This document shows, piece after piece, positions 1-12,501 of a stretch of 64,000 nucleotides of DNA; positions within the stretch are counted from its first letter, which is position 1; every line of letters starts with the position of its first letter. The notes beneath the pieces were generated by a model. That model ran no database searches and had not been told where the DNA came from. It was given only the letters and a program-made list of their open reading frames with translations. Origin of the DNA: Chionoecetes opilio (taxonomy: Eukaryota > Arthropoda > Malacostraca > Decapoda > Majidae); assembly GCA_016584305.1 (NCBI GenBank), contig JACEEZ010020593.1:1-64000 (forward strand), read 5' to 3'. The position numbers and the translations under genes are program-made.

Positions 1-3000
1 TTTTTTGGTCGTTATCCAACGACGGAACCCACAGCGCGGAAAAGTCGAGATTTCGCCTTTAAAACGTGGGGCCATGGCCAACGACGCTAAAGACCGGTTT
101 GGGGAGAGTCGGAAGTCTCCAGGCACTATTTGCTTGGTATGCTATGAAAATCTTTTTTATGGGGAATGTAGGACATATGTTGCTTTTGGGATGGATTTTT
201 CATAATATGAGAAAAGAGATGAAAACAAGCAAGGGACCATCCACCCTGGCAGCGGGGCCTTCGGCAGTAGCAGCAGCACCAGTGAAGCCCGTGAGGGGAT
301 ATAAACACCAACTTCACCAAGGGAGATGATTTTTTGGTAATATTTGTGGGGGAGCGAAAACCCCCTTGAAAAACCCCTTGATCCCTGGTGATATTAGGGT
401 TTTATCCGGCGGGGGAGCTGACTGTTTCTTGGGAAGGCACAGGTGAGGCGGAAACTGCGGGTTTTTTACTCAAAACTTTTGAGTGGCGGGGAGCCCCCAG
501 TCCTCCGCCACGTGGGTTGGGGGCAGGATTAAACGTTTATTACTCGTTTTATAAACTTAGTGATTAGGCGAGATGTTATATAACTTGTCATTATTAAATA
601 AATGTAGCCCGTGTGTCCCCCTTAAAAAAGGGTGTTTTAAAGATGTTATGATGAGGGGACTGATGGGGGGGCAGAGTGAGGGAAGGGGCCCCTTGCCGCG
701 GGGCCTCCCAGGGAGGGGGGGAAGACGGGGTTGGGGGAAAAGAAGAATTAAAGGGGAAAAGAAGAAAAAGTGAAGGAAAGTATGAAGGAAAGCGAAGATG
801 GATAGATGGCGGCTAACCGCCTTGCTATATTTTTAAAATTTTTGATTTTATTGTTAGTCCTCTTTTTTTTGTATTTCTCTTTAACAATGATATTTTTAAT
901 TATTATCATTTAGCCCCCTTTTAAATTTTATTTTTTAACATTCAGACTTCAAAAAACAGTCGCATCTAAAAAAAAAAAAAAAACAAAAAAAAAAAAAAAT
1001 ATTATAATTTTAATAAAGTAAAAAAATAAAGTAGAAAATTTGCTAAAAATTTCCCTCCTTACAATCTGTGTATTTTGGGGGGTTTTATTTTTTTAGCTGA
1101 ATGTTTGGTTTCCTAAACCAACCATTTTCCCCTGTTGTTATTGTTTAAATTTTTTTCCGTATAATGAGTCTTGATTAATTTATAAGTTGTGTTTTGTGTT
1201 TTGACCTCTGTATAAAATGTTGTTTTTTATGTTTCCCAGTTTCCCAATTTGGGTGCAGTTTGCGTGTTTCTTTCATAGGGGGTATTTTTCATCGAAGGCA
1301 AACCCTTTAAGGCTTTTTTTTGAACTTTTTGTAGTGTTTGCATAGCTGATTTGGAAAGTGTTTAGTGTAATGTTGGATATGTCGCTTTGGAGGATACAGC
1401 TTTTTTTAAAATTAGTTTATATTAGTAGGACCCTGAAAATTTTTTTAAAGTTGTTAGTGCTGCCCCCTGTTTTATTTTTGTTTGTTTTAATTTGATTCAA
1501 AAATACCTTTTCTGTTAAAATTTAGTCCTAAATTTCCCTTTGCGGGATAAGGAATAACTGTTCCCTCTATATTATAGGGGAGTTTTTTTAACGCCATTGG
1601 GAAAATTTTTAAAATTTTTGTTAAAGTTTTTTGGTTTTTTCCTTTTATTTTCATAATTTTTGATTTTTTTCTATTCTCTTCCACCTAGCAGCCATGAACT
1701 TCTTGTTTTATTGGCTGTGTAATAATTTGAGTGATGTCTCGGATATTAATTTTATACAACCTACTGAAGGTCGGGAAATGTTGATGTGTAGAGTGAGTAA
1801 GGGTCGGGGAAAGGGGAGCTGCCCTGGGCACTCCGCTTCTAATCTAAAATTATTACCATTGTAGTTTTTTAATTTTTTGCTTTGTTCGTTTTCCAAAAAA
1901 GTGCAAATTAGTTGTTTAATATGTCTGGCAATCCTGTTGTTAGATTTATATTTTAGGCCTTTGTCCCAGACTTTATAAAAGGCTTTTTCCTCTCGAAAAA
2001 ACAATAGCTTTGGTTGTTTGGGCTAGGCTTCACATTTTTTCTTTTGTCACACCCAAAGGCAGTGTCTGTCCCCCTAGATCCAAAAAACCCATGCTGTTTT
2101 TCCCGGGAGAATATGTTATTTTTCTAGGTATTTACTAATCTTTTTTTAATTATTTTTTATAAATTTTCCCTGGGACCTCAAGTAATGAAAGGGTCAAAAT
2201 TGTTTGGTCGTATTTGTTTTTATTTGCTTAGGTTAAGTTTTTTTTGGCATGTTTGAATTTGTTGGGAAAATACCCAATGTAATGGGGGAATTTAAATTTC
2301 TTGTATTTGTAATTGCTTCCTCGGGATTTTTTAAAAAAAATTTTTGTTTTATTTTTTTGGCTATGCCAGGTGTTTTGTTTTTAATTTTGTTTTATGATTT
2401 AATATTTTTGCTTTGTTATTTTAGCAGTGATATAATTCGAGTCGTAAATCAGTTTTTCAGCTTGTAATCTTGCTTGCGGGTTTCCCATTATCTCTATGTA
2501 ATTATCTACAAGCTTCATTATTTGGGTCGAAAAAAATTTCCCGTTTTTCGGGGCTGATATAAAAGGCTTTCCCGATCTTCCTAAAAAACTTCTCCTTCTC
2601 CCCTCCGTGTAGAGCTTTTTATTTTTTGTATAAATGTAGGTGAGGGTTGCTTTTTTTCCCCTTCAAAATTTTTTTCATTTTTCCCCGAAAACTTTTGGGG
2701 TTTTATATAAGGTTTTTTAAATTCATTTTTTTTTGTTTTCCCGTTTTAGTATACTGTTCTTTGCATTTTTTTAGATTTTTTTCCCTTTGTAGTTGTAAAT
2801 TATATATTTCACATACGTCCCAACCCGCATCTCAGCTTCATCCTCTTAGGTTTTTTAAAACACCATTGTAAGTGCTTGTTTTTTTTGGAGTATTTTTTTT
2901 ATGAAAATCTTAATTTGGGTTTTTGTATGTATGTCTCCATGCTTTTTAAAAATTTTATTGTACCAAGTTTTTATTATGCATCAATCCCTTTTATTTGCTT

Positions 3001-3892
3001 AATTTTTTGGTCTTGTACTTTTAATTTTCTTTTTAATTTTTGGGTTTAAAAAACTCCCAATCGCATTTCCAAGTTTTTTCTTAAAAGGGGGGGTATCGTA
3101 ATGCTTGAGCAAGGTAAAAATTATTTTGGGATGTGGGTTTAGACGTGATGGTCCCGCTTTTATTTTAAAGATGTGGTAAACTTTTTATTTTTTAGTATGA
3201 TATCAGGTGTCGAATAGGGATCATTCAGGTGTATCGGTTTTGATAGATATAGGCCTCCCCCTAACAAAATTTACGATTTCAACCCACACCACAAAACCCT
3301 TTTACCATAAAAACTAGCAAACAGGCTCCCTTACTTATACACTTTCTATCTATAAATTAAAAATCCTTAAAAACCAAGCATTTCCCAATAAAAAGAGAAT
3401 TAGTTTGAGATGACGGGGGCAGCAGGGGGGAGAGGCAGTCTGGCATGCCATTTTGCCCCGGAAAAAATGTCTCGCTGCTTTTGATTGGTCGAAAGTTTTA
3501 AAAATTTTTTGCATTGGCTGGTGACTGATGACGCGCTTGATACGTCATTACTCGTCTTGCCCGTCAGCCTTCCACGCGTTAACAACCGACCGAGGAGGCT
3601 TTGTACTTTCGTCGTTAGGAAAAAAAAAATTCGGAGAGAGGTCGTTGCTGGCGCTACTACCCTTTTTTTTCTGGTTTCCCCCATGTCCTCAGGGTGTAGG
3701 TCCTTGTATGAAGGTGCTTTCTTCCCGGTCTATTTGTGTTTGCTCTGGAGTCTATTTTGGTTGAATTTCCCGCCGTTAGGAACGCGTAGTAGTGTCAAGT
3801 GCCGATTTATATTGAATATTAACGAGAATGAGCCCCTGGGGGCATTTATGTCCATACGAGGCTGAAGGGGGCCCAAAAGGGGAGTTTTTTAA
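1..3892. other. AT-rich stretch, no gene recognised
   Basis: Mostly A/T-rich with long T and A runs. The short open frames (for example 66-329 and 3485-3865) have composition-driven sequences, and I recognise no domain, motif or splice structure in them. From about 3400 the base composition becomes more balanced, but no repeat partner or product could be assigned. Homopolymer-rich texture suggests a weak consensus. Confidence 0.6.
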
Positions 3893-4937
3893 TAAGCTCC
3901 GCTCAAACCTGTCTCTAGGCTTCACATCCTCAGCACTTTCAGGCGAGATCTACATTTCCGTAAAATTTTTGTACTTCTTGGGGCATCAGAATTACCCTTC
4001 AATACAACCTGAAACGTTCTTATAAAAAATGTGTTTATCATTTTTTTTGTCTGCACTTGGTGAAAAATGGCAAAACAATTGAATATTTGAAAACTCAAAC
4101 TTTAAAAATCGCTTTTCTAAAAAAAAAAACAAATTCAAGCAGATGAGGCTTCAGGGAAAAATCTACTTGTATTAAGCATTCACTGAGTACCGTTTTTGGG
4201 GTATGTCTCTCTTGCGAGAAAATTTAACAAAAGTAATTTAATGCTTTGGGATCAACGAAAAACCCGGGGTGGAAGACGTTGAGAGCGTTTGTTTTCTATT
4301 TCCGCTCGAAAGACGAAAGTCTCCCTTTTTGGGGAAACGGATGTGGGGCGGAGCCACGAATATTCCCGTAGAGGATAGAGAGTGTGATGAGATAAGCGGG
4401 TGATAATAGTTAGGATGACAGTTTCTGGTATTGAGGAGTAGGAGTATCAGAGATATGAGCTGTGAGGTAAGGAGCGGGGGCGCTGTGCTGAGTTCCTACC
4501 CGTGTGGTGTCTACAGGAAAGTGGATGATAACAGATCCTGCCGGCGGGATGGTTTCTGTGGAGATGCTGAACACCACACTCTGTTTTGGTTAAATGTTCG
4601 TCGCAAGACAGACAGACACACCCAAAACAGGTACTCCAGTGAATGCTTACATACAAGTAGTATTTCCTGAAGCCTCATTCTGCTTTGAACTTGCGTTTTT
4701 TTATGAAAAGACGATTTTAAAGATTGAGTTTTCAAATATTCAATTGTTTTGCCAATATTTTCACCAAGTGCAGACAAATAAAATGATAAACTACATTTTT
4801 ATTAAGAACTGTTTCAGTTGTTGTATTGAAGGGTAATTCTGATATGTCCCAAAGAAGTACAGGGAATTACGGTAAATGATAGATCATTCAGCCTGAAAGT
4901 GCTGAGGATGTGAGATGCGCGAGGGACATCGGGCGGC
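3893..4937. repeat. Foldback element 1, arms about 340 bp
   Basis: The segment at about 3893-4225 reappears in reverse complement at about 4590-4937, separated by about 365 bp of unrelated sequence. Matching landmarks include the GAATATTTGAAAACTCAAAC stretch near 4080 against its complement near 4730, and CACATCCTCAGCACTTTCAG near 3922 against its complement near 4895. The right arm is cleaner, and the left arm has short indels in homopolymers. No transposase frame is visible. This fits a foldback or long-TIR non-autonomous DNA transposon. Target-site duplications are not clear. Confidence 0.75.
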
Positions 4938-5004
4938 TTAGCTTTGAAAACTCCCCATAGTGTGATTGATAAGTATAAAGTCATTCTGATCAATATAGTC
5001 TATT

Positions 5005-6425
5005 CACTTAAGGTGGATTCCTGGGCTGGCAGCTGCTCGATACCTACCCGAGTTTGTAAGGACGTCGCTGATTGGCTGATAGATTTGGGCTGGGTGGTGG
5101 TGGTGGTGGTACCTTGCCTCGCCGCTACCAAACCCTTGCGTTGCCTCAGAAAAACATTCATATTTCTTTGCTTAACTCACCTCTTACACAAGATAGGCCT
5201 ATTTTGTTTGCATCAGTGAATCAGGCAGTGATTGGTCAACAATAACACGCTATTCGTAACTCAATAGGGTAAAAAATAAAGTCATGACTGAGTATCACAC
5301 GAGTTGACGGATTTTCAGGTTTCAATGCATTGAAATGTTGTACTCCTACCCGATATTACCAAGCTACCAGATGATATTTAGGTTAAACTGAGCCTATTAT
5401 CGTGTTCAGGATACATTGTTGCATATCTTGAGTATAAAAAAAATTCGGTAAGACTACACCAACATCAAGATAATTGAAGGAAAGTAAAAGTGTATAAACA
5501 TTTTCTTGCTTTGTTTGCTTCAACTCGCTGTAACTCCATCAGTTTTGCTCGCATTAAATTTTGATTCGCTGTTTCAAATTCCTCACAATTTTCCGATTCT
5601 TAAGGTATGTAGCACGTACCAATAAGGAAAATATTATGTGGTCAAAGTGGTTAATAAAGTAAAACTACTGAAACTGGAGCCATGACTGGGTGAGCATTGC
5701 TCCCACAGGAGAGATGGGTTCTGGGGAGCCTCTGCTATCAGAGGCTCACCCGTCACGGCGCCAGTTTCAGTAGTTTTACTTTATTAACCACTTTGACCAC
5801 ATAATGTTTTCCTTATTGATACGTGCTACATACCTTAAGAATTGGAAAATTGTGAGGATTTTGAAACAGCGATTCAAAATTTAATGCGAGCAAAACTGAT
5901 GGAGTTACAGCGAGTTGAAGCAAAAAAAGCAAGACAAAATGTTTTACACATTTTTACTTTCCTTCAATTATTTAAATAGGTTTTGTAGTGTCTTCTAAAT
6001 TTTTTTATGCTCAAGATATGCAGCATGTGTATCCTAAAACACGATAGTAGGCTCATTTAAACCTAAATACATCTGGTAGTTGGAATTCGGGTAGGAGAAA
6101 AAAATTTTAAAGCATTGAAACTAAAAATCCGCCTATCGTGTGATCTCAGTCTGATTTATTTTTTCCCCTATTGATTTACGAAAGCGTGTTATTGTTGCCC
6201 AAACACCCCTGATTCCGAGCAAAAAAAATGGGCCCTTTTTTGTGTAAGAGGGAGTTAAGCAAAAAAATATGAATATTTTTTGAGCAAGAAGAGTTTTGTA
6301 GCGGCGGGGAAGGGTACCACCACCACCACCACCCCCCACCCCAAAGTCTATCAGCCAATCAGCGACGTCCTTACAAACTCGGGGGGCATCGAGAAGCTCC
6401 CAAATCCAGCAAGTGAATAACTAAG
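5005..6425. repeat. Foldback element 2, arms about 690 bp
   Basis: A large inverted repeat: about 5005-5700 pairs with about 5750-6425 around a loop of about 45 bp. The arms share, in opposite orientation, GAGTTTGTAAGGACGTCGCT (5049 / 6361-6380), a GGT/ACC triplet run, CAACAATAACACGC and the inner block GTTTCAGTAGTTTTACTTTA. The arm tips at the loop are GGGTGAGC/GCTCACCC. No open frame is convincing, so it is probably a non-autonomous foldback transposon. The right arm has extra bases in homopolymers compared with the left. Confidence 0.85.
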
Positions 6426-6518
6426 TAACCTGTCTCGGAATTTATAACAAAATAAGGAGAAAAAAAGAATTCGTTGTTTTCTAGAGTCATCCCTTGGGAA
6501 TAAAATTTCTTTTTTGGG

Positions 6519-7872
6519 TAAAGAATCTCAAGCCCTTTTCATTATTCCTGTTTTAATGCAATCAAATCATAGCCTTTAAACGAGAAAATAACAATACGTC
6601 GTCACTTTTTTATCCAGTCACCGTTTTTAAAACCGTAATCAAAACTGAAAATTCCCGATTTTTAAAAACGCTCTCAAGGTTGCAGACGCTCAGGCTCGGG
6701 CCGGGACGTAGCATCGGGGGGGGCCCTTTCCCGCGCGATCTCTAGAGGCACGAAAACACAGAGATAAAATATACTTGAAGTATTTGGGTGTTTCTGTGTT
6801 TTTTTTTGCATATCCCACTGCATGCACCCTTTTATGGTGCAGCCAAGACGCTGTGCCTTTCGAAAAAATTTTGCACAGGGAAAAGGAGTGGTTGTAGGGT
6901 GAACAGCCATAGTTTTTTGGGGCGGGCAGTTGTGTTAAGAAACGGTGTGTAGCGGGGTGGCGGGTTGGAAAGACTGGGTGAGAGTGTGCAGCGCGATAGC
7001 GCCTACCCAGTGTGTGGGTTGGGACGACAGTGGAGGGGACCCTTTTACACGGGTGGGGAAAGGGCGGCGCCCCCCCCGAAAACAGTGATCATCCAACACC
7101 ATACCAGCCAGGGGGCCCCCTTTTAGACAGGAGCCAGGATGGCAGCAGCGGTGGACCACCAGACTGTGAGGTTTTTGGCCTCTTAAAAAACCCAAAGTAA
7201 CAATAAACCGTTTGGAGTGGGGCGTCCCCTGTGGGAAGACCCTTGGGGGGTGGGCGTCCCCTTTTCTCCCTTCCCCCGCATTTTGTCCAACCTATCTGTA
7301 TTAATCCTAGTATGGGGTTTCCCGGAGTAATGACTTTTGACTGAGCCCCAAAAAAACAACCCATAGGATTTTTCAAAGTCCCTTTCTTGTGATTCCCACA
7401 CAAAACAGGGTTTTAAACCTTTTTTTACCAATCCATGTTTTGGAGAAGTGCCAGGTCCTCCGCTGAACCTCAGGCTCTGCAACACCTTTTATCCCCTCTA
7501 CTCGGCTCAAAAATATGGATCCCATGAAAATCGAGTTCTTTTTCCAAAAGTATACGCGACCAGTGTCATTTTTCGGTGTCAATTGAGCATCGTACTCGAT
7601 CTGCACAGCGAAAATTCACTGTTTGACACCAAGTAAAAATGCCATAAACATTTGTCGACAGGTGTAGACAGAGTGTCTCCCGGGCGTCCTTTCTGAGTCA
7701 TAAATAAATCGTACCCCTGTTGGGGGGGAAGTTTTTTTTTTCGCGCGCTTTTACAAAAGTCGTGTTTTTAGGGGGGGAAAAAAAGGCCTGGAAATAAATT
7801 TTTTTTGGTGGATTAGGTTTTTGAAGTACATTAAACATAATTCGGAAAAAAAAAATTGGGCTGGACGATTAC
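6519..7872 (-). mobile_element. TTAA-family DNA transposon, copy 1 (reverse)
   Basis: Minus-strand copy of the family defined best at 28621-30118. Its 5' end is at 7872, where CTGGACGATTAC abuts TTAA, followed inward by the conserved block with the complement of CACCTAATCCACCAAAAA and by the start of the encoded protein. The 3' part at 6545-6800 matches the 3' parts of copies at 10.4-10.7, 19.6-19.9 and 29.9-30.1 kb. The 3' terminal repeat near 6519 is degraded. It is the only copy that keeps sequence between the protein start and the 3' region without a large microsatellite. Confidence 0.75.
7089..7640 (-). pseudogene. Broken P2RX7-like protein of the TTAA element
   Basis: The minus-strand frames at 7373-7606 and 7089-7403 continue one another after frameshifts. 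The first contains IEYDAQ and AEPEVQ, which correspond to LEYDAQ and AEPAEVQ in the intact start at 28864, so homology between copies is direct. The next frame has CGNHKK followed by a Cys, weakly like the W-C-x-C-G-x-C region of P2RX7 intracellular-domain proteins. The farther frame carries a Pro-rich, Trp/Tyr-containing tail. The family is cysteine-rich and zinc-binding in animals, but its role in transposons is not established. Function as a mobility protein is inference. Expanded homopolymers may cause some of the breaks. Confidence 0.45.
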
Positions 7873-7876
7873 TTAA

Positions 7877-9420
7877 AGGTTCTTACAGTAAAATAAAGTT
7901 CTAGATTGTATTTTTTCACTGCATTTTTTGATTTTAAAAAAAAAATATTTTGAAATGGTGTTTTTTCATCCAAATATTGGGGGAATTTTTCCCCTGCTAG
8001 TAATATGCAACATTCCCGGGTTAGGGTTCCCGGGGTTTAAAATTTTTACTTACCTTAAGCTCAGTTCAAAAAACCGATTAATCATTACACACTCACCCAC
8101 TTAGAAAAAAACACAATAACAAAATCACAAAAAAAATTACTCATGAATACTGAAACGTATGCACACCTGAAATACGGACGACTCGCTTTTCCACCCACTT
8201 AATTAACTGTCACAACACCTTACCCGTCCCTCACGTCCTTATAACACATAATTCTTTCATCCCCTTAAAAAGACAAAAAAAAAGGGAAACACGTCAAATA
8301 CCATATGAACTCCTAGGGTAATCAAGACAAAACCATTACCAAAACTAAGTGGGACTCCCTGGGAAACGTTGGTCTGAGGGGGAGGTTACGACGACGGGAA
8401 GGATGTACTTGATGCCGATCCAAGACACCTGCAGGAAATCGATGGAAGAGAAAGAAAACGTATGAGAGCACGAAAACAAATGAAGAAAGTATAGGGAAAA
8501 GAAAGGAAAAAATAACTCAGAAAGAGGCTAAAAAGAGACGAGTAAAAGGGGTTTTTAGAGACAAATTTTGGAAATGGATATAACATGAGATATTTAATAA
8601 AAAGGAAAGGTAGGATGTAAGGAAAAAAAGTAAAAATTTTCAAGATATTTAAGAAAAATTTTTCTTACGAAAATAAAAATGGAATGATGATCAGATACGA
8701 AGGGAAGGAAGAGTGAAGAGAGCGTGAAAAAGAAGGGGGAAAATTATATACGTTACTCATTGTACCTTAAATAGTAGTGTATTCAATAAAATGCCATATA
8801 CTAAAAAAAAAAAATTAGTAAAAATATAAAACTGGGGCAGTTTTTGCTCATTTTTTTTAATCCATCTAACCTATATGGGTCACATGCCTTAAAGTTATAA
8901 TGGGCTTCTTAACCACCAGCAGGGGCGCTATTTTATGTATATATTTTTAGGGTAGCTTTATCTCGGCAGTCCCCGGCGGCCTCTTAAAAAAACAAATCCC
9001 CCTATAAAAATCACAAATTTTCACGTATTAAAAGAAATGGATAAATAGAAACCTTCAAAGCAAACACTTAAAAACGGCAAATTTAAAAAAGTACATAGTG
9101 AAGAAAGACACTAGCTAATTCTGGTGTTTTAAGTGGCTGATACAAGGTAAAAACTCTAGTTCACTCTTTAATGAACAAGGGAATCAACCCCCTCGGAATA
9201 GCACTTAGCACTCAATGTTGGTTATCGCGGTCCACTACACGACACCTGAGGGGCGCCCGCCGCCCTAGCACAGATGACACGTTGCAGAGTGCCGCTCATC
9301 CACCTACAGGAAAAGAACGCAGGTATGTATATGGTACAATGATATGGGGACACTGACGCAGACTGTGGACATGACTGTACGTAGGAGAATATGAAAGTGA
9401 TATTATATGAATTGGGATTA
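7877..9420. other. Unassigned A-rich region
   Basis: Mixed A-rich sequence with no frame, repeat partner or RNA gene that I can support. A purine-rich strand at 8386-8760 creates long but low-complexity minus-strand frames that I discount. Confidence 0.5.
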
Positions 9421-9424
9421 ATAA

Positions 9425-9770
9425 AGGATGATGACATGGGACTATTTACACATGGTTATAACAATGGGGGTTGTGGGCACAGGTATAAGTATGTGGGTTG
9501 TTGGACATATATATATTTATGGGGATTGTGGGACATGGGTATTATGGGGGGCTGTGGGCAAGGGTATGGTTATGAAGGATTGAGACCTGGGTATAACTAA
9601 GGTTTTTTTTGGACATGAGTATGCCTATGGGGATTGTGGGACATGACTACAATTATTAGTGTTGTGAGACATGGGTATGATTATAGAGTTAGTCACATGG
9701 GAACAATTCTCGGGGTTGTGGGACATGAGGATGAATATGGGGGTTAGGGACATGGGCATAATACTTCCAT
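9425..9770 (+). repeat. Diverged minisatellite, GGGACATGGGTAT-like units
   Basis: About ten imperfect units of roughly 30-40 bp built on GTGGGACATGGGTAT with TATGGGGATT spacers run across this stretch. The units differ in length and sequence, so it is an old array. The open frame at 9391-9600 is the translation of these units. From 9771 to 10059 the sequence is T/C-rich with nothing recognised. Confidence 0.7.
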
Positions 9771-10063
9771 CACAAACAGAATATTTCACCAACGAGACAA
9801 ATATTTAAACAATTCACGCAACACCAGTACAATAACTTCTGATATTTTGTAAGCCATTCTTCTTTACTAAAAAAATACTTCGCTTAAATAGTTCCCTGAA
9901 TATATCTACACATCTTTTACTATTTCCTCCATTCCTATTTTCCTCTTCTGTCTCTACATTACTTTCTTCATCTTTTTACCTCCTTCAAATTTTTTTCTTT
10001 TTCCCTACATTCAATAAGTTTTCCTTTGCTTCTTTATCTTCCTCTTCCCCTTACCTTCCTTAA

Positions 10064-10713
10064 AGTAATCGTCCAGTCATTTTTTCTTTGCCTAGGTATG
10101 TTGAATGTTCATTCAAAATACCTAATCCACAAAAAAATATTCATTTACGAGCCTTTTTTCCGTAAAAACGCGTCTTTTGTAAAAAGCGCGGGAAAATGAT
10201 CAGCCCCATTCCAGCCGCGGTGCGAACTTGCTGATGCCGTCACGGGAGGCGGACAAACTGCATCACACAGCCTGCCTCTACCCGGCGCACAAACCATCTC
10301 CACACATTTATCGTGGCCGTATCGGTCGGAAACGGGTGCTAAGCTCTCTGGAAAGGCACAGCTTTCTTGCTGCAGCCATGAAGGATGCAAGTATGTGCCA
10401 TATCGCAAAATTAATATATCAGAAACACCAACTATTCTTCAAATACTATATTTATTTATGTGTTTACGTGCTTCTATATTGGCGCGGGTGGGGTGGGAGG
10501 CTGCCTTTCGTGACGTCACTGAGCCATGGTGCGTCGTCTGCTAGTCGTCAGGAGCGTTTTGGAAGCTCGGGAAATTTGCAGATTTTTGATTGCGGATTAA
10601 TTAAAAACGGTTGACTGGATGCAAAAAGTGACAATATATTGTTGATATATTCGATAATGGCTATATTTTGACTGCATTAAATCAGGAATGATGAAATGGT
10701 CTGGACGATTTCT
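10064..10713 (+). mobile_element. TTAA-family DNA transposon, copy 2 (650 bp, deleted)
   Basis: Flanked on both sides by TTAA (10060-10063 and 10714-10717). The left end starts AGTAATCGTCCAG and the right end finishes CTGGACGATTTCT, the family's inverted termini with one substitution at the right. The 5' block with CCTAATCCAC and CGTAAAAACGCG and the 3' block with TTGATTGCGGATTAATT are retained, but most of the interior, including the protein start, is replaced or deleted. It behaves as a MITE-like derivative. The short GC-rich centre matches the reverse copy near 6.8 kb (GGAAAGGCACAG). Confidence 0.85.
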
Positions 10714-10869
10714 TTAAGGTCCGTTCTTCAGTTACTTACCCTCGGTCCCTTGCTGTGGGGTTGAGAATCAGCGTTGGGTGTTGATGGGGTAGTGGAGGGG
10801 AGGTATGGGATGTGGCGAGATGTTTCGAGTATTTCCCCCATGGGCTCCAAAGACGACGTCATCACTGTT

Positions 10870-10874
10870 CAGAG

Positions 10875-10932
<58 letters not shown>
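10870..10932 (+). repeat. (GA)n microsatellite
   Basis: Interrupted GA dinucleotide tract of about 60 bp. Confidence 0.95.
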
Positions 10933-10937
<5 letters not shown>

Positions 10938-10995
10938 AATATATAAAATAAAAAATAAAAATAATCACATATACAATATTTTTCTTGTGATTTCA

Positions 10996-11023
10996 TCTAT
11001 AATAATATAAGCGAAAGTGTGTC

Positions 11024-11058
<35 letters not shown>

Positions 11059-12462
11059 TATAGGTTCCGACCCCCGTGGCGCAAACACCTCATATGGCAC
11101 ATTTTTGGAATCAGGTTGACCAGGGAAAGGTCATAAGCCCACTTATGAGATGATCCGATCACTTTTTTTTTTCTTTTTTTTAGCAGCCTATTAGCGAGAA
11201 TTGTGAAAACAAAAGTGGGTTGCGAGAATTGAGGAAGCCTTGATGTAGGGTGATGGGTAATGGGTGAGTGAATGGGTGGGGTGATGGGTAATGGGTGTGG
11301 GGTGATGGGTGAGTGAATGGGTGGGGGGTGATGGGTTGAGGGTGATGGGTGATGGGTGAGGGAATAGTGGGGGGTGATGGGTAATCTATAATAATATAAG
11401 CGAAAGTGTGTCGTCTGTCTGTCTGTCTGTGTGTGTGTGTGTTGTGTGTGTGTGTGTGGTGTGTGTGTGTGTGTGTGTGTGTGTGTCTGGTATAGGTTCC
11501 GCCCCCCGTGGCGCAATCAACTCATATGGCACATTTTTGGAACCGGGTTGACCAGGGGAAGGTTTTAAGCCCAATTATGAGATGATCCGATCTTTTTTTT
11601 TTTTTTTTTTTTTTAGCAGCCTATTAGCGATAATTGTGAAAAAAAGTGGGTTGCGAGAATTGAGGAAACCTTGATGTAGGGTGATGGGTAATGGGTGAGT
11701 GAATGGGTGGGGTGATGGGTAATGGGTGTGGGGTGATGGGTGAGTGAATGGTGGGGGGTGATGGGTTGGGGGTGATGGGTGATGGGTGAGGGAATAGGTG
11801 GGGGGTGATGGGTAATGGTAAATATAAGCGAAAGTCTGTCTGTCTGTGTGTGTGTGTGTGTGTGTGTGTCTGGTATAGGTTCCGCCCCCCGTGGCGCAAT
11901 CACCTCATATGGCACATTTTTGGAATCGGGTTGACCAGGGGAAGGTTTTAAGCCCAATGATGAGATGATCCGATCACTTTTTTTCTTCTTTTTTTTAGCA
12001 GCCTATTAGCGATAATTGTGAAAAAAAAGTGGGTTGCGAGAATTGAGGAAACCTTGATGTAGGGTGATGGGTAATGGGTGAGTGAATGGATGGGGTGATG
12101 GGTAATGGGTGTGGGTGATGGGTGAGTAAATGGGTGGGGGGTGATGGGTTGGGGATGATGGGTGATGGGTGAGGGAATAGGTGGGGGGTGATGGGTAATG
12201 GGTGAGTGAATGGGTGGGGGGTGATGGGTAATGGGTGAGTGAATGGGTGGGGGTGATGGGTAATGGGTGAGTGAATGGGTGGGGGGAATACATACATTTC
12301 TACATCCATGATTTCAGGAAAGTTAGAAGGGCTATCTGGAGAGTCCATGTTTGGTGGGGCCGAAGGCCCACCAAACAGGACAGGTGGTGGGCCTTCGGCC
12401 CACCAATAGCCCTCCGCAGGAGCTAGCCAAAAAGTCCGCCCGGAGGGCGGCTTTGCGGCTAG
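10996..12462 (+). mobile_element. Non-autonomous Helitron array, three 5' ends and one 3' end
   Basis: Begins TCTATAATAATATAAGCG after an A, and ends with the hairpin CCGCCCGGAGGGCGG, eight bases, then CTAG followed by T. TC start, 3' hairpin, CTAG end and A/T insertion are Helitron hallmarks. The 5' module (AAGCGAAAGTGTG, a TGTCTG/GT run, a block with GGTTCCGCCCCCCGTGGCGC, then a GATGGGTAATGGGTGAGTGAA minisatellite) starts at 10996, 11395 and about 11818. Only the last module has the 3' end, containing TACATCCATGATTTC and GGGCCGAAGGCCC. No coding capacity is seen, and the His/Pro-rich frames are shadows of the minisatellite. Confidence 0.85.
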
Positions 12463-12501
12463 TATATCATATAATTTCATTATCCAAATATAAATATATA
12501 T

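Noticed and set aside
10965..12293. Pro/His/Ser-rich minus-strand frames in the Helitron
   Set aside because: They translate the GATGGGTAATGGGTGAGTGAA minisatellite and GT runs, and shift frame freely.
10996..12462. CRISPR-like array of regularly spaced repeats
   Set aside because: The repeated modules are 400-650 bp, contain minisatellites and have Helitron ends. The host is eukaryotic.
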